DNA from: Dermanyssus gallinae
Taxonomy: Eukaryota; Arthropoda; Arachnida; Mesostigmata; Dermanyssidae
Direction of reading: 5' to 3'
Length of the DNA stretch: 64,000 nt
NCBI GenBank assembly: GCA_003439945.1
Contig: QVRM01002224.1
Span: 1 to 64,000 of the forward strand
Shown: positions 22,167 through 34,094 of the stretch, piece by piece
Position numbering within the stretch: position 1 is the stretch's first letter
How the letters are laid out: the number at the start of each line of letters is the position of its first letter
Notes under the pieces: model-generated
Seen by the model: only the letters and a program-made list of their open reading frames with translations
The model's database searches: none
Told to the model about the DNA's origin: nothing
Made by a program: the position numbers and the translations under genes

Positions 22167-23859
22167 CTGTGGACCACAATAACGTCAAAAGTGACAAACA
22201 ACAAAATAGATCACACATCAGCGTTAGCACACTAGACTTTCGTCACTCCTCACAACCACCTACAGCCGAGGTGTATTCAACTCACGAAGCTCTCTCTTTC
22301 TATATATATATATATATATATATTCATAAATATTCATATATATTCTCGTTTGCAAGACATAAATGTACAAACATTAGCTACAATTAAGCAAACGACGGCG
22401 ATGGTAGACCGCGACGATACATTACCATAGAAGTAACTCCACGTCAACGGCACGTTAGCGGATTATTAGGATTTCGTAATTCTTGTTAGTCAACGAAGCC
22501 GATGGCCGATGGAAAACGCTAACAACATCAATGATGACGATAACAATAACAACAACAACAGCAGCAGCAACAACAACAACAACAACAACAACGAAGTCCA
22601 TTACAGTAACAATGTACCAACTACCACAGCAGCAACGGCGGCAGCAGCAGCAACAACAAGTATTTTACCCCATCCCCCCTCAGCCCGGTAGTGCTCTATG
22701 GAATATGCAGAAAAAGGCGGCGAGGCTGCCTCAGTGATATTTGGTGGCCTGCGTGAATGCATTGTGGTGGATGTAACCACGAGCGCATCTTTGTATGCAA
22801 AGCCTTGTATACTGACTGCCGAATGGCGTGTGTCTGACGTGCGATGTTCCTCACGTTAATGAATAATTGCCGTAATCTCTTCGAGACGAAGGTCCACACC
22901 GTCGAGCGAGAACGGGTGGCCTCCTTTTTGAACACGCCGACAAGGAGATAAATGAAGAGACATAAAGCGAGCGAACACCTTCGACAAGCTCAAAGCTTTG
23001 CATACTAGACTGACTGTGCATAGGATGGACTCAGATCTAGTTTTATTTCTGCCGCAGAGTTGCTTGGGCGCCAGTTAAAGTGGTATTTTGGTCCAGATAA
23101 GCAGGCAGGCAGGCAGGGATCTACTAGTAGTGAGCAATGCATTCGTCTCAGCGCGGATTTTGTCACTTTGTCTGATAATGAATTATTCTCTAAGCGAAGT
23201 AAAGGAATACCAAAGCAAGATAGGCCGCTTACTGAAAGGCGAGCTTGCAGAAATAATTGGATGCGTAGTTGATTGTTGTTTTTGTTGTTTTTCGTTGCTA
23301 TTTGAATTTCTAGCGCTGCTACTGTTGTGGTTGTTGTCGTTGTTATTATAATTACATAGCGTAAGTGCGTCTTAATTTTGGGTGCATTGCTGGACGTATA
23401 TGTTATTACGGTAAAGTGCACGTTGTTTTTGTAGAGCAATTGATGGCGCTTTTCTTTGCTGTTACTATTTAATTTGTTGTTGTCGCTGCTGCTGATAGTG
23501 TAGTCATACATTGTTACTTTTGTGCAGAGAACTACTGATGGGCTCATTTGATTGTATAAAAATCCACCAATGTCGTCTATCTATACTTGCATAATAATGA
23601 GAGCGTAGAACATTACTGATGTCTATGCGTTCTTGTTCATGATCATTAAGGCCCCTCATATCAATCAGTGTTTAGTGTAGCTAAACTTTACGCTGGACGT
23701 GGCTGATTTGTTAACTTGTTATACTTTCCAGATGCGCAGACATAAAGCTAGACACAACCAACCTTCGGTGCACGTTTGAACGGGCGCCAATCAGGTTTTG
23801 GGTGTAAATGCGATTTAATATTGAGTTTTCAAACCTTTTTAATCTTTTACACAATAAAG

Positions 23860-23915
<56 letters not shown>

Positions 23916-24876
23916 TACCCGTAGTGTAAAATGCATGGGCTATTACAGCACGGAGATCTCCATACCCCTTCTTAAGTTCTCCTCGCTGGGGGATATATAT
24001 ATGCGAGGCGTCCAAATAATATGTTGGTATCTTTCAAAAGTTCCCGCGTTCAGCCCTGCCCACTCGGCAATCTCTCCCATCATAAAGTGTAGGACTGCCA
24101 TATCCAAGAAGGAGCGTTGCTTAGCGAATTAACGCGTAGACCTTGCCAACATTTATCAGGAAAATCGAAATTCTGTACAGGCAAAACCCAACAACTGGGT
24201 TTTTCACGCACCTGGACGTGGTGTCAACCTGACGTCGGATCTCGCGATGTATTCATACAAGATTCAGCTGACGCAAAAGCCCAAGCTTGTGAACCAGTGA
24301 AAGCGGCTAAACTTTGCTAATATGGCTGAAATGGTGCAGCGTGAAGAAGAGTCGTTTCATGTATCATATGTGACAGTCTACCAAATTAATCATTGGACCC
24401 TATGTGTTTTACTTCACGATAAATGGCGACCTCTACCATAGCATGATCCTTATGTCCCTGTGGTCAAATTTGGGCGAAATCTGCGAGTGTTGAACTCTGG
24501 TTCTAATAGGGTGGTGCTAAAAGCCAAACAACCGACCAGATAATTGAGCTTTTGGACTGAGGTATCCAGGATGGGTAATCTCGCGTAACAGGGGCATGGG
24601 GGTTTTTAAGAGTAAATTGTACGCTGATAATCCGACAACTGTAAGCAGACTAAAGATCAACATTCAAGTGTGTAATAATATAATTGAGTCTGATTTGTAA
24701 AAAAAGTGCCCAAAAAAATGGCTGTCCCGTATACAGCTTGAATAAACTACATTGCCGATATTGTATTTCATTAGGAATAGCATTATATATGTATTAAATG
24801 CTTTTAAATATCTTAAATACTACAATATTATTTTTTAAGAACAGAATATCTTTCAAACACCTTATATTTAAACTAA

Positions 24877-24910
<34 letters not shown>

Positions 24911-26070
24911 CCAACGCAAAGATCAACAATCTGATTAAAGTAAATTGAGAATGCAGTTGTTACCTTCACTATCATCATCACGTCTCACATATTGATCGGA
25001 CTCGGTTTCTAAACGGTCTGAAACACGTAGTCTGAACGAGTTCTCTTCTGAACGTGCATGCATGTCTATATTCATACAAATCTTAGCTGTAGCGGACGTG
25101 CCACCTTATTGTTATTGCAATTTGCATGAACGTGGGTGTACCGGCAATGTGTTGTACACCGTGGACTTTGTGAGACAGTACGATAATTATCCGCCGGCGA
25201 GATTTCTCTATCTGTCTGCCTATCTCTCTCTCTCTCGCTCTCTCTCTGCCGCTTTTTTGTGCCTTGGTTGATCAGGCATTGGGTCTTGTTATTGTGCTAT
25301 AGACGATGAGGAGGTTCGTTCACAGGCTGTAAGCGGAGCAAACCATGGGACGGGCCGGAGGGCCGGAGAGGTGGGGGGCGCGGAGGTTCGGATCTCGGGT
25401 ACGATCGAGGCTACAACTTGGCGGTACCGCCCTCGGGCCGCGCCTTAATCAAGGTGTATGCCATTCTTACGCCTATCGTCGGTTACTATTTCTGCTGCTG
25501 CAGTTGCTAGCCGATTGCTACCATTCTCGCTACCATGCGTCTAAATCAGTCACGCTCGCCGGCACGCGTAATACGTCTAAATGAATGGATGTTTTCCGCG
25601 ACGTTGACGCGAGGCAGGTTGACCATGGCCGATGGCGCGCCACGTTGAAGCAGCGTTTGGCGGTGGCTGTGGCTGACCGGGCCGCTGCTCTGTAAGCAGC
25701 GGCTTTTTGGCAATAGTTCGGCCATTGCGGTGTTTGCGGCCACTACCACCAGCAGTAGCAACGACAGTAGCTGCAGGACGTAGTTAACCAACCCTCTGTG
25801 CGTTGCAGCGGCAGCAGCAACACCACCACCCAAGCCACAGGGCAGTGTTGGGCGGAGAAACGTACGATATACAGGAACTTCGATTAGAGCTGTCCTCTCA
25901 GTAATACTACTACGACTCGGCCCTCGTGGTGCATTGAAGATATATACCTATCAGCGTGAGCTACGACTTCTACTACCTACGCTGCAATTACTGAATTCGT
26001 CCGTCCCGCGCTTGATGGACGTCGAGGACTCGATTCATTTGGCAACGTGTCGTGATTATTAAGCTAGTTT

Positions 26071-26109
<39 letters not shown>

Positions 26110-27801
26110 TATTTATGTATATATATATATATATATACACATATATATTTATGTATATATATATATATATATATATATAAAGAGAGAGAGACGTGGTTGT
26201 CCTTAACTGTATGTGCACAGTCTTTGCTATTGGACTACTAATGTACATTTGCGCGTCTACACGATAAAGTAAGTGCTTCGTCGCGGACAAGCACCGGTAA
26301 GGAGACAAGACCTTGAATTGTGGCCTTAGTCTAGGTTACACTGTCTACTCAAGTGCAAGAACGCTGGGCAAATGGCTCCAACTGTACGACGCAGAAGGGT
26401 AACCCATTTTAGTTTTGTCATTTAAAAATGTACCTTATACACGACAGGTTTGTCACGACGTCACATTGAGTTAATGGCGCCAACCTGTCATGACCGCTAT
26501 ATGGATGGTATTCGCCTAAGCAAGACTCATGTTGGCCGAATCGAAAATCGCTGGTTAGAAGCGGGTCGAATTGCACCGCTAACGGGTGGAATCGTATGCA
26601 CTAGCCAGAAATAGCTGGAGGGCTCTTATGTTCAGCCGCACCAGGTACGGGCAGACCATGAAGAAGAGAGGTTGTTTCGCAGCCTCTTGTCGGCAGAGGA
26701 GAGCCGTTTGGAGAACAGGCTTCGTCAAGTTGTTCCGAGGTGGAGAAAAGCGTGTGCAAATTTAGAACAGATTCTTCTTTTCGACTGGCAGGGAAACGTC
26801 TTTACATTAGGACTGGCTTTTTTAGGCCCACGACGGCTGATTCTTTTAACGCCGACAGCCAGCGCCCAGCTAATAGAAAATCAAGTGCTAATCATGAGAA
26901 CCTTTTTAAATTTCCCTAGTGTTGGCCCGTATAGCTCACATGCAAGTAGTAGCCGTTCAAAAACAAGCGCATTGGTCGTGCTTTTAACGTCTCACCGCAC
27001 GGTTTTTAGGTAAAGGAGAAGTAATGCTTATCTCTGATAACTGACATTATGACTAATGCGGATGGTTAGAACAATCAAATTTGCATTTCCTTTTCGACTA
27101 TAATTTCGGCTGACACCTCAATGGGGGCAGCGTTGCTGCCGCCGGAATGTTTTAACATAAAATTTAAATTTGTGTTCTATATATATATATATATATTCCT
27201 TGCTACAATTCTGAGTCACACCGATGAACTGATCACCGGTTCACTGCGTACACACCTGTATATATAACCATGTGACTGTGTAAATTCACTCTATTTTATG
27301 AAATGTCATTTTTTACCGAAAACTTAAGCATTTGTAATGCAGTTTAGCAAATAAACCACGTTTTGAATCTGAATCTGATTATATATACATGACAAGGCAC
27401 TGCGACGTGACTCTTCAATTTAGAGGAGATGGTCTTTCAAGCAGCGTACGCAATTAATACCAAGTATGGTTGGAGGAGATAAATACCTACATACTAACAT
27501 CATACGTAAATATACATATATGTATGTAAGACCTGGGGCCTGCGTGGTGGTGTCCGAATACGTACGGCTGAGCTGGAGTCGGCTCCGGACTGCGCTTTCC
27601 CAGGCCAAAGCCGTAACGATGACCGGTACTGGGCCGTTTGACGAGCACGTCGTAGAGAAGCTGTTCTTCGGGCGAAAGCGACTGCATCATGTCGACCACT
27701 TCACTCCGATCGCGTTCGTCCTGCGCACTCGCCGGCCTGGCCGAGAGAAGGGCCATCGCCAACAGGACACAGACGGCGACTGGCGCTACGCTTGCTACCA
27801 T
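22025..27801 (-). CDS. AstA: Allatostatin-A (FGL-amide) neuropeptide precursor, two coding exons
   Basis: Joining 27801-27533 and 22166-22025 (complement) gives a 136-residue secretory precursor. Residues 1-26 are a signal peptide (hydrophobic core [10 protein letters not shown], cleavage after ASA). Three allatostatin-A units carry the full YxFGL-Gly-Lys-Arg pattern: [11 protein letters not shown] (57-67) between KR sites, QYNFGL (104-109) after KRR, and YNFGL (127-131) after RKRK. Each is followed by GKR for amidation and cleavage. The intron is 5366 bp, GT-AG, and its phase matches exactly (AG + A gives Arg90). Known FGL-amides act through a galanin-receptor-like GPCR to inhibit gut muscle and feeding and, in some insects, juvenile hormone synthesis. 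Odd points: only three peptides, far fewer than in cockroaches, and a remnant-like PYVFG (79-83) lacking Leu and the cleavage site. No AATAAA was found within 500 bp of the stop. Confidence 0.93.
22545..22660. repeat. (CAA/CAG)n tract
   Basis: AACAACAACAAC with CAGCAGCAG, inside the AstA intron. It creates poly-Asn, poly-Thr and poly-Gln frames that are not genes. Confidence 0.9.
23860..23912. repeat. (TA)n tract, about 52 bp
   Basis: Pure TA inside the AstA intron. Confidence 0.95.
26072..26179. repeat. Compound (TA)n with two ACACATATATATTTATG insertions
   Basis: A TA array carrying the same 17-20 bp variant block twice (26100 and 26136), about 36 bp apart, so the array grew in part by duplication of a composite unit. 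A short (GA)n run follows. Confidence 0.9.
27340..27382 (+). repeat. Possible non-LTR retrotransposon 3' tail
   Basis: AATAAACCACGTTTTGAATCTGAATCTGA: a polyadenylation-like signal followed by a short GAATCT tandem, the form of many non-LTR 3' ends. No coding sequence was recognised upstream of it. Confidence 0.35.
27533..27801 (-). CDS. AstA: AstA exon 1 (signal peptide, first FGL-amide)
   Basis: ATG at 27801-27799, in GAGCATGGTA context. Encodes the signal peptide, an acidic spacer ([20 protein letters not shown]) and the first peptide unit YGFGLGKR. Donor CCCCAG|GTCTTA, phase 2. An alternative GTATTC donor just after QPY would be phase 0 and would not join to exon 2 in frame. A non-coding 5' exon upstream is possible. 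Confidence 0.93.
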
Positions 27802-28353
27802 GCTCAGTCTGTGGAGGCCAAATCAAGGACAGATCGAAACCGAAAACGAGTTACATTGATGCTAAAGCAGTCGTACGCATTCACACCCACACCCACACAC
27901 ACATAACAGATTGTGTATTATGTATGCAAATATACCTATAGCAGAAGACGGACCAGTCCTATAAATAGGATACATGCCGCACATGTTCGTCTCGGTAGCA
28001 CAATATCAAGAATCATATTCACAACTCGGTTAGTGTAGTGACAGCAGCAAATTGGAGACTTGTCAAAAATGCGTAGAGATGGTATTGAAACGGAATGTAT
28101 ACCATCAAATAAGCATTGTTTCATAGGAAACATTAAGCCGATGGCGTTTTAGCCCGTGTATGGAACATTGGTACACTACGTAGCTAAGAATAAAACAACT
28201 TTTCTAAAATATAACGATTACGTTCTGCCTAGAAAGTCATTTCGTCAACTTACGTTTGGAGTAGCGTAGTCAACATGCAGGCGTCATTTCCTACCTGTTT
28301 TTTTTTCTATTGAGAGTGCCCTATATGCGCTTTAATAATATTAATAATTCGTT
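27802..28353. other. Upstream flank of AstA, no gene seen
   Basis: A (CACACC)n-like run at 27887-27904 and AT-rich DNA. This should contain the AstA promoter (reading toward lower coordinates), but no clear TATA or initiator was recognised for that strand. Confidence 0.4.
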
Positions 28354-28369
28354 TTGAAATGCCTCGTTT

Positions 28370-28860
28370 TGAAATATGGCTTCTTCGATCTGGAGTATCA
28401 GCTAAACGGGGCAATATTGTCCACCGCTAACGTTGCACGAGACCTCAGTGTATTAATACCAACGGATCTTACATTTTCTGCACATTTAAGAACTAGTCAA
28501 ATCATCATCTATACTTATGAACATGTTGTTCCGTTGTTATATCATCAAGGACCCAAGTGTGTACATTCGTCTGTATAAAGCAATTGTGCTATCTAAACAT
28601 TTTTATTATTTACAAGTCTGGATCCTATATTTGTGCAAGCACATAGCCATGATCGAAGATGTTGAGAGAAGATTTCTAAAAAAGCTCTGTAGAAATTGTG
28701 ATATCAAGCCGAATGCTGTAAACCTTCCGTCGCAGCCGATTTTACTGAAGAAAAACGACACGCGTGCGCTATCGCAACTTGCAAGTGCTGATCAACATGC
28801 AGGCGTCTTGGAGAGAAGTGCTGATCTTATCAACCGTTTCTTCGATGTGATTCTATTCTA
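28370..28860 (+). pseudogene. CR1-like non-LTR retrotransposon, RT C-terminal fragment
   Basis: ARDLSVLIPTDLTFSAHLRTS corresponds to the 'DLGV..S.DL.FS.HI' block after the RT catalytic core. One frame later FRCYIIKDPSVYIRLYKAIV, YYLQVWILYLCKHIAMIEDV and ERRFLKKLCRN follow, the 'LY...VRP.LEY...VW.P......I..IE.VQR...' segment of CR1/L2/Jockey ORF2. One frameshift near 28520. The fragment stops just before an (ATT)n array, which may have grown from the element's 3' tail. Confidence 0.8.
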
Positions 28861-28972
<112 letters not shown>

Positions 28973-29067
28973 CTGCACTTGATAACCCTAAAATATCAAC
29001 AATCTCATAACAAAACAACAGTTCACATTTTCCCTGATGTTCGATGATACGCAAAGATTCAAATACC

Positions 29068-29110
<43 letters not shown>

Positions 29111-30042
29111 ATATGCCTCATGTATATGCCTGGAGATCCACCACGGGAATAGGTTGCTGATGTAGCGCTTGCGTGAACACAGGAACCATGTTGCTAGCCT
29201 GACGCGTTGTCGTTAGCTTTTCAACGAACATCTTGTTAAATGGACGCGAATTCTGTCTCAGCTGGAGCAGCATTATTTGATCCATTATTTGAGGTCATAC
29301 TATATCCGAAAAAATAGCGGTCATAATAGGTAGCCGCTCTGCGGAACGAGAATACGATGTTTATGTATGTAAATATACATAGATTTAGCGTACCTAAATC
29401 CCCCACTTACACGTTATCTTGTCGTGCTGCACTCAGTGGTCAGAAGAAGTATGTGCGTATAGTAACAATAATAAGAAATAGTCCAATGATGGCATGCCTT
29501 AAAGAGGGGAATTCATTCACCGACTAACTAGGAATGCCATAGTTGGCAATGACCTCGTAGCAGTGCCGTTCATTAGCGATCGCCGTGGAGGACAACGCGG
29601 CTTGTTGGTTCAAACGAGATAATAAAGTGATTATTATCTAGCCACGTGCCGCATGTGTACAATAAACCCCAAAAGACAAATGGCATTAGGATATATATAT
29701 ATATATATATATATATGTGCTCATAATAGACCAGCGAGGAGATGTATGAAGTAGATACAGGGAGTGTTTCCGAACACTCGAGGCGGCTACGGAAGAAGCA
29801 TCAGCCTTTCTGCCCCGCCACGATAGACCGTTAGTCTCCGAAGAGAGAGAACAGAGAGGCGTAGTACTTAGGTATCATTGGCTTGTTTCCTTTCGGTTCT
29901 TCTGTGTCGGCGAAATTCGCGCTAGTATCAGCATTTGTAAAATAGTGCATCCTTAGCTACGGTTTCATGTCGGTGCATATTTATATTCGCTCACAGCAAT
30001 TATCTATTCTATGTAAACTATCCACTTACAAAAGCAGTGATT
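28973..30042. other. Gene-free stretch with two (TA)n tracts
   Basis: (TA)n at 29071-29108 and 29691-29716. No exon or transposon motif was recognised. Confidence 0.5.
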
Positions 30043-30081
30043 TAGAGGCGGCGAATAGTCGGCGAGCGCAAGACCCCAAAT

Positions 30082-30111
30082 GGGCCGTTGTTGCTATGGC
30101 AACAACGGCCC
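30082..30111. promoter_or_regulatory. Perfect hairpin containing an RFX X-box-like palindrome
   Basis: Arms GGGCCGTTGTTGC and GCAACAACGGCCC pair over 13 bp with a TATG loop. The centre, GTTGCTATGGCAAC (30090-30103), differs at one base from the palindromic RFX consensus GTTGCCATGGCAAC. RFX sites of this kind drive ciliary genes in animals. No downstream gene was recognised, so function is a guess. The wider 30047-30166 segment is also flanked by TAGAGGCG and CGCCTCTA, so it could be a small palindromic element. Confidence 0.45.
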
Positions 30112-30170
30112 TGGTCGCACGAACAGGAGCGAATCAATTATCGGAGGTTCGAAACTTCGCCTCTATATAG

Positions 30171-30336
30171 TTTGGTTGATGACAGTCATGCTGTTACACT
30201 TCTGTGGTGGAGAAAGCCCATAGTATAGACCTAGGAAAAGGACGCGATAACAATAGGAGCAACTAGACGCTACCAATCATGCTACAGGTAAATCTTAGCT
30301 TAATACAAGCGTCTAAATGCGTTTGTTATTAAATAA

Positions 30337-30379
<43 letters not shown>

Positions 30380-31811
30380 TGATGCTTCCGCTGCCTCTAA
30401 TGAATGCTTACGGCACAGTACGAGCGGAAAGTGGAGTCCTACAGTCAAGCTGTATCGCTGGCGTGCAATGTACTGAAAAGTCAGCGGTCTGTTTCTGAAG
30501 TTGACCTCTGAGAACTGCTCACTCCTCGAATAGGCTTGTTCGGGGGGGGGGGGGGGGGGAAGGAAAAAGAATATGATGACATTACGCGCAGGAATGGGTC
30601 ACCCCGAAGTACCACCTGCACACGATGTCCCGGTCGCGGAGGTGCGCGGTGCGTTCTATTCGAGCGTCGTCTAGCTGCTGGGAAAAGGAAGGACGCTATG
30701 ACGTAAAGCGGCGATACAAGAAAACGACGATACCAACAGCAACCGCCACAATGACGACGACGGCGTCGGGCTAATGGATAAGCTGGTCCATTTTTCTCTT
30801 TGAGTGGTTCCATGCGAATAAAGTGGCGGATGCTTAACCTGCCGTTGCTGTTCCTGCTATACATTGTTGCGTGTATGTTGCCTCTGGTCCCGTGGCTGTT
30901 GTGGTTAAGGTGGCTGCCAGGTGATCCCTAGAGAGATCTCCACGCCCCCCCCCACCCGAGTGTGTGTATCATGAGAAGATAGCGCCGCGAGTCGCAAGTC
31001 GCCGCCACCGAAAGCCATTGTGTTGCCCGATCCGATATCTACCGTATCTTATCAATATTCATATAGCGCCTGTATGTATGTTGTGCGCCTACGGATCAGC
31101 AACAGTTGCAGGAACGGTTCGTGCTCTAATGAGCTACCCCTAAGTCAATGGTGTACACTCTACATACTGTACAAAGTACACTGTAAGTATATTTCTATTG
31201 TGTAATTATAACCTTAGTCATAGGGGTAGAGGGCGATTTCGCTCCGAAATGTACGCATACACATCGGGGGTGTGACAGAGGTAATCGCGTAGTTAAAAAA
31301 GGAACTAATCAGTGAGTTTAAAAAGTGACGGCATCCTATAGCATTACCTCGAGACTGCCATCGCCTCAAGAAAACCGAGGAGGCTGCTCTTCCGTACGAT
31401 TGAGGTCACGCGAGTGTTTAAAGAATACATGTGTGTAGGGGGTTTAAAAGAGAAACACTGTGCGTGTACGTCACTATCATTCGCGTTCATTTCTTTTGGA
31501 GCAAACAGTTGGACCCGTTCAGAGCAACGCAGCCGATGCAACAAACAGAGCTTATGATGTTGGACAACCATTCGATACGCAGAAGCCCTGCCCTCAATTC
31601 GGCTCAGGGCAAATGCAGTTGCGGTCAAAGTTGATATGCCGGGCCAAAACATCGAACGTGTCGTCACCATAGACGCGCGTTTGCTTGCGTGCTAAGAGGA
31701 CAATTCACGGACTGGCGAATATAGCACACGTTTGAACCTTGTATTTTGTCTTCCTGATGTATATACATGACCCAAGATAGCGCGATAAAATGAACGTAAC
31801 CTTATACAAAG

Positions 31812-31814
<3 letters not shown>
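30171..31814. other. Gene-free stretch with (TA)n and G18
   Basis: (TA)n at 30338-30377 and an 18-base G run at 30542-30559. GC-rich frames at 30560-30860 and 31344-31670 have no recognisable domain. Confidence 0.45.
30542..30559. repeat. G18 homopolymer
   Basis: Eighteen consecutive G. Similar runs occur at 20734-20752 (C19), 21525-21537 (G13), 42963-42974 (G12) and 60534-60550 (G17). Confidence 0.95.

Positions 31815-31844
<30 letters not shown>
31815..31844. repeat. (TA)n tract
   Basis: About 30 bp of pure TA. Confidence 0.95.
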
Positions 31845-31847
<3 letters not shown>

Positions 31848-31999
31848 CAGAAAGTGACTGTTTTTTTCAACTTTAACAGTAATCCAAAACTTAACGGGTT
31901 AAGCTTTTCTCATTGTTAGTCAAAGTTCGTTTCCATCTTTGGACCCGACTCTCGGTTCCTATGGCAAAAAATCCTGCCAGTTTTTTTCCCTGTAGATAA

Positions 32000-32560
32000 T
32001 TCAGCAGACGTCTGAATAGGTGGATCTAATAACGAGATTGTGTCTCTTTCTTTGAGGGCAGCCAAATTCGGTCGAGCTGATCACAGTAGGCCAATAGCAA
32101 GGGATTCGTAGTGGACGTTGCCATGCCCATATCGCCAAACACAGAGCATAATCTAACACGCATGGGTTAGTCTCTTTGGCGCCTTCTGGAAGTTGGCCTG
32201 GAGCGCACCACCAAGATCTGCCACGTTTCACATTGTCGTAAACGACCAATTATTCGTCACAGGTAAAAATTCGATTCGAAAAGAACGGACACTCATTGTG
32301 TCTGACAAGTCAAGAAGAGGATTTTGCTAGGCGCTTCACTTTGCGCTCACTCAAATCATGAGGTACGTATTGGTTCAACCTTGATATGAAGCCATTAGCG
32401 CGAAGGCGAGTGACAATGGTTGTGTGACACACTCCGAAGTCCATAGCTAATTCACGCGTAGTCACTCTTGCATTCCGTTCCACAGTTTCGTTTAAGCGGT
32501 GTTCCTCGAGCGTAATAGGCCTTCCCGAAGGGTTTATCCAAAGGACTTAGATTAGATTGA
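32000..32560 (-). pseudogene. Mariner transposase relic, minus strand
   Basis: Reading down from 32540: the linker PSGRPITLEE, the second HTH (NARVTTRELAMDFGVCHTTI, then TRLRANGFISRLNQYVPHDL), and after a frameshift FTCDE with a stop and LVVYDNVKRGRSWW. The last part is the mariner 'TCDEKW..YDN..R..SW' block with the Trp codon lost. The third catalytic Asp and both ends were not found. A (TA)n tract lies 150 bp to the left. Confidence 0.7.
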
Positions 32561-32793
32561 AATGAAATTTTCCGCAACAGCAAGACATTTAATTTTCAAC
32601 TTATGCAAAATTGTCGCCCGCAATTGAACTATTTCACTGTTAATTTCGGTAGAATTCTAGTAGCAAAAGCAACGAATGAGATTACGCTGCGAAGCTCTCG
32701 ATAGTCTTTTGTGCTTACATAACTGTTTTGTACATATAGCAGCCCTCTCAGAGGTGTGGCAGGCATTTAAAAATATCTACTCGTTAAAAGCCC

Positions 32794-32832
<39 letters not shown>

Positions 32833-33879
32833 CTACAGGTGTGTCTGTACATATCTATCCTTGTACAGATGTGTCTTGCACAAGCGTATTTTGGCTGCAG
32901 CGACTTTCGAACGAAACACATTCAACTACATTGTCGCCATTTACCCCAAAAACAAAAAGAAGAGGAACTGCGAGAAATAGGCTCCGTGACATTTGGCTTG
33001 ACGAACTAGTCTTTTTTTTTCAGAGAAAATAGCTTAACTTGCGTTTATTTGTACAACCACTACAGGTCGTACGTATCTAACAAATCTGGCTACTCTAGGG
33101 CATTTTCGCAGATGCGCGTTGTGTGGACACCTTACAATGTTTGTCTGCGTGAACTGTGTAACTTTGTTTCTCCAAAATCTAAATCCAATGTGAACCCTTA
33201 GAAGTTCGAGTGCTTCGGTGATTCCGTTTTAACTATTAATGTTTACCGATCGAACCGATGTCTAGAAGTGTATCAGAAGACAACACAGTTTACGACGACA
33301 AATTCGAGTAAGTCCATGCCGATCCAAAACGACGCCATTCAAACTAGAAACACTCTCTCAGAAATGTGTCTATTTTAGTTGGCAACTTACAACGTGCCAC
33401 CAATAGAGAGTCGATATTTTGACCCAACTTAATTAAATGGCCAGAATTGCAAATAGTCAACAAAAATCACCACTGCACAATTATAGCAAAAGCTATAACG
33501 CCCCCAGCGTGCAGAACAATATCATAAACTTATGGCTTCTTTTCCGTGATGCAGTTAGTAGGTAAAGTTACCAGCTCACGCGAATCAACAGGCAGGTACA
33601 AAGAAAGACACAAAAATAACGCGTGGTGTCGGGTTTATGATCGATCTATCTCGGCTTTTGTTAACGCTAGTGTTGTTAATATGATGCAATTATGGGTTAA
33701 ACTTGGTGTTAATATGTACACTATTTGTGAATACGTAAGTAATCATTCGTTTGTAAACTAGTATAGAGTATTTACACATTAGTCAAGTATGTTCCGCAAT
33801 TAAGCAATATCGCAAAAATGATTAGCCATTCTCTAATAGAACACCACGAATAGAGAATAAAAAAAGAGAGATAGATACC
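32561..33879. other. Gene-free stretch with one (TA)n tract
   Basis: (TA)n at 32796-32830. No exon was recognised. Confidence 0.5.
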
Positions 33880-34079
33880 GAGCAAGATAGCTTAGTGGCA
33901 ATGCCTTTGCTTTGCATTCGGGAGGACTGGGTTCGAGACCCAGACCGGCCACTCTTAACTTGGTTTGCGTGGTTTCCAATTTAGACAAGGTAAATGCCGG
34001 AGTGGATTAAAATTAGCCATGACATGAAAAACCGTACACGGGTAATAGCCTTACGGAAAAATAAAAAAAATAAAAAAGT
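33880..34079 (+). mobile_element. tRNA-derived SINE, family S2
   Basis: A box TAGCTTAGTGGC (33888-33899) and B box GGGTTCGAGACCC (33929-33941). The arm CTGGGTTCGAGACCCAG forms a T-stem. The body that follows includes AAATGCCGGAGTGG and ends in an A-rich tail AAATAAAAAAAATAAAAAAG, then (GA)n. The tail and non-tRNA body rule out a functional tRNA gene. Confidence 0.75.
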
Positions 34080-34094
34080 TAGAGAGAGAGAGAA

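Larger units (their letters stand above)
22167..27532. other. AstA intron, 5.4 kb, repeat-filled
   Basis: Contains (TA)n tracts at 22301-22322, 23860-23912, 24880-24908, 26072-26179 and 27178-27196, and a CAA/CAG-rich tract at 22545-22660. A GC-rich patch at 25345-25835 has an open minus frame with a signal-peptide-like [17 protein letters not shown], but no FGL motif and no fitting splice phase. A possible LINE 3' tail lies at 27340-27380. Confidence 0.7.

Noticed and set aside
25345..25584. Plus-strand ORF starting at a good ATG context (AAACCATGGGA)
   Set aside because: No domain, GC-driven openness, and it lies inside the AstA intron on the opposite strand. Kept only as a remark.
31344..31670. 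Minus frame with FWPGISTL, reminiscent of a retroelement integrase zinc region
   Set aside because: The HHCC residues are absent and no other pol motif is nearby.
33888..33960. A tRNA gene
   Set aside because: A and B boxes and a T-arm are present, but no acceptor stem closes, and an A-tailed non-tRNA body follows, so it is a SINE.
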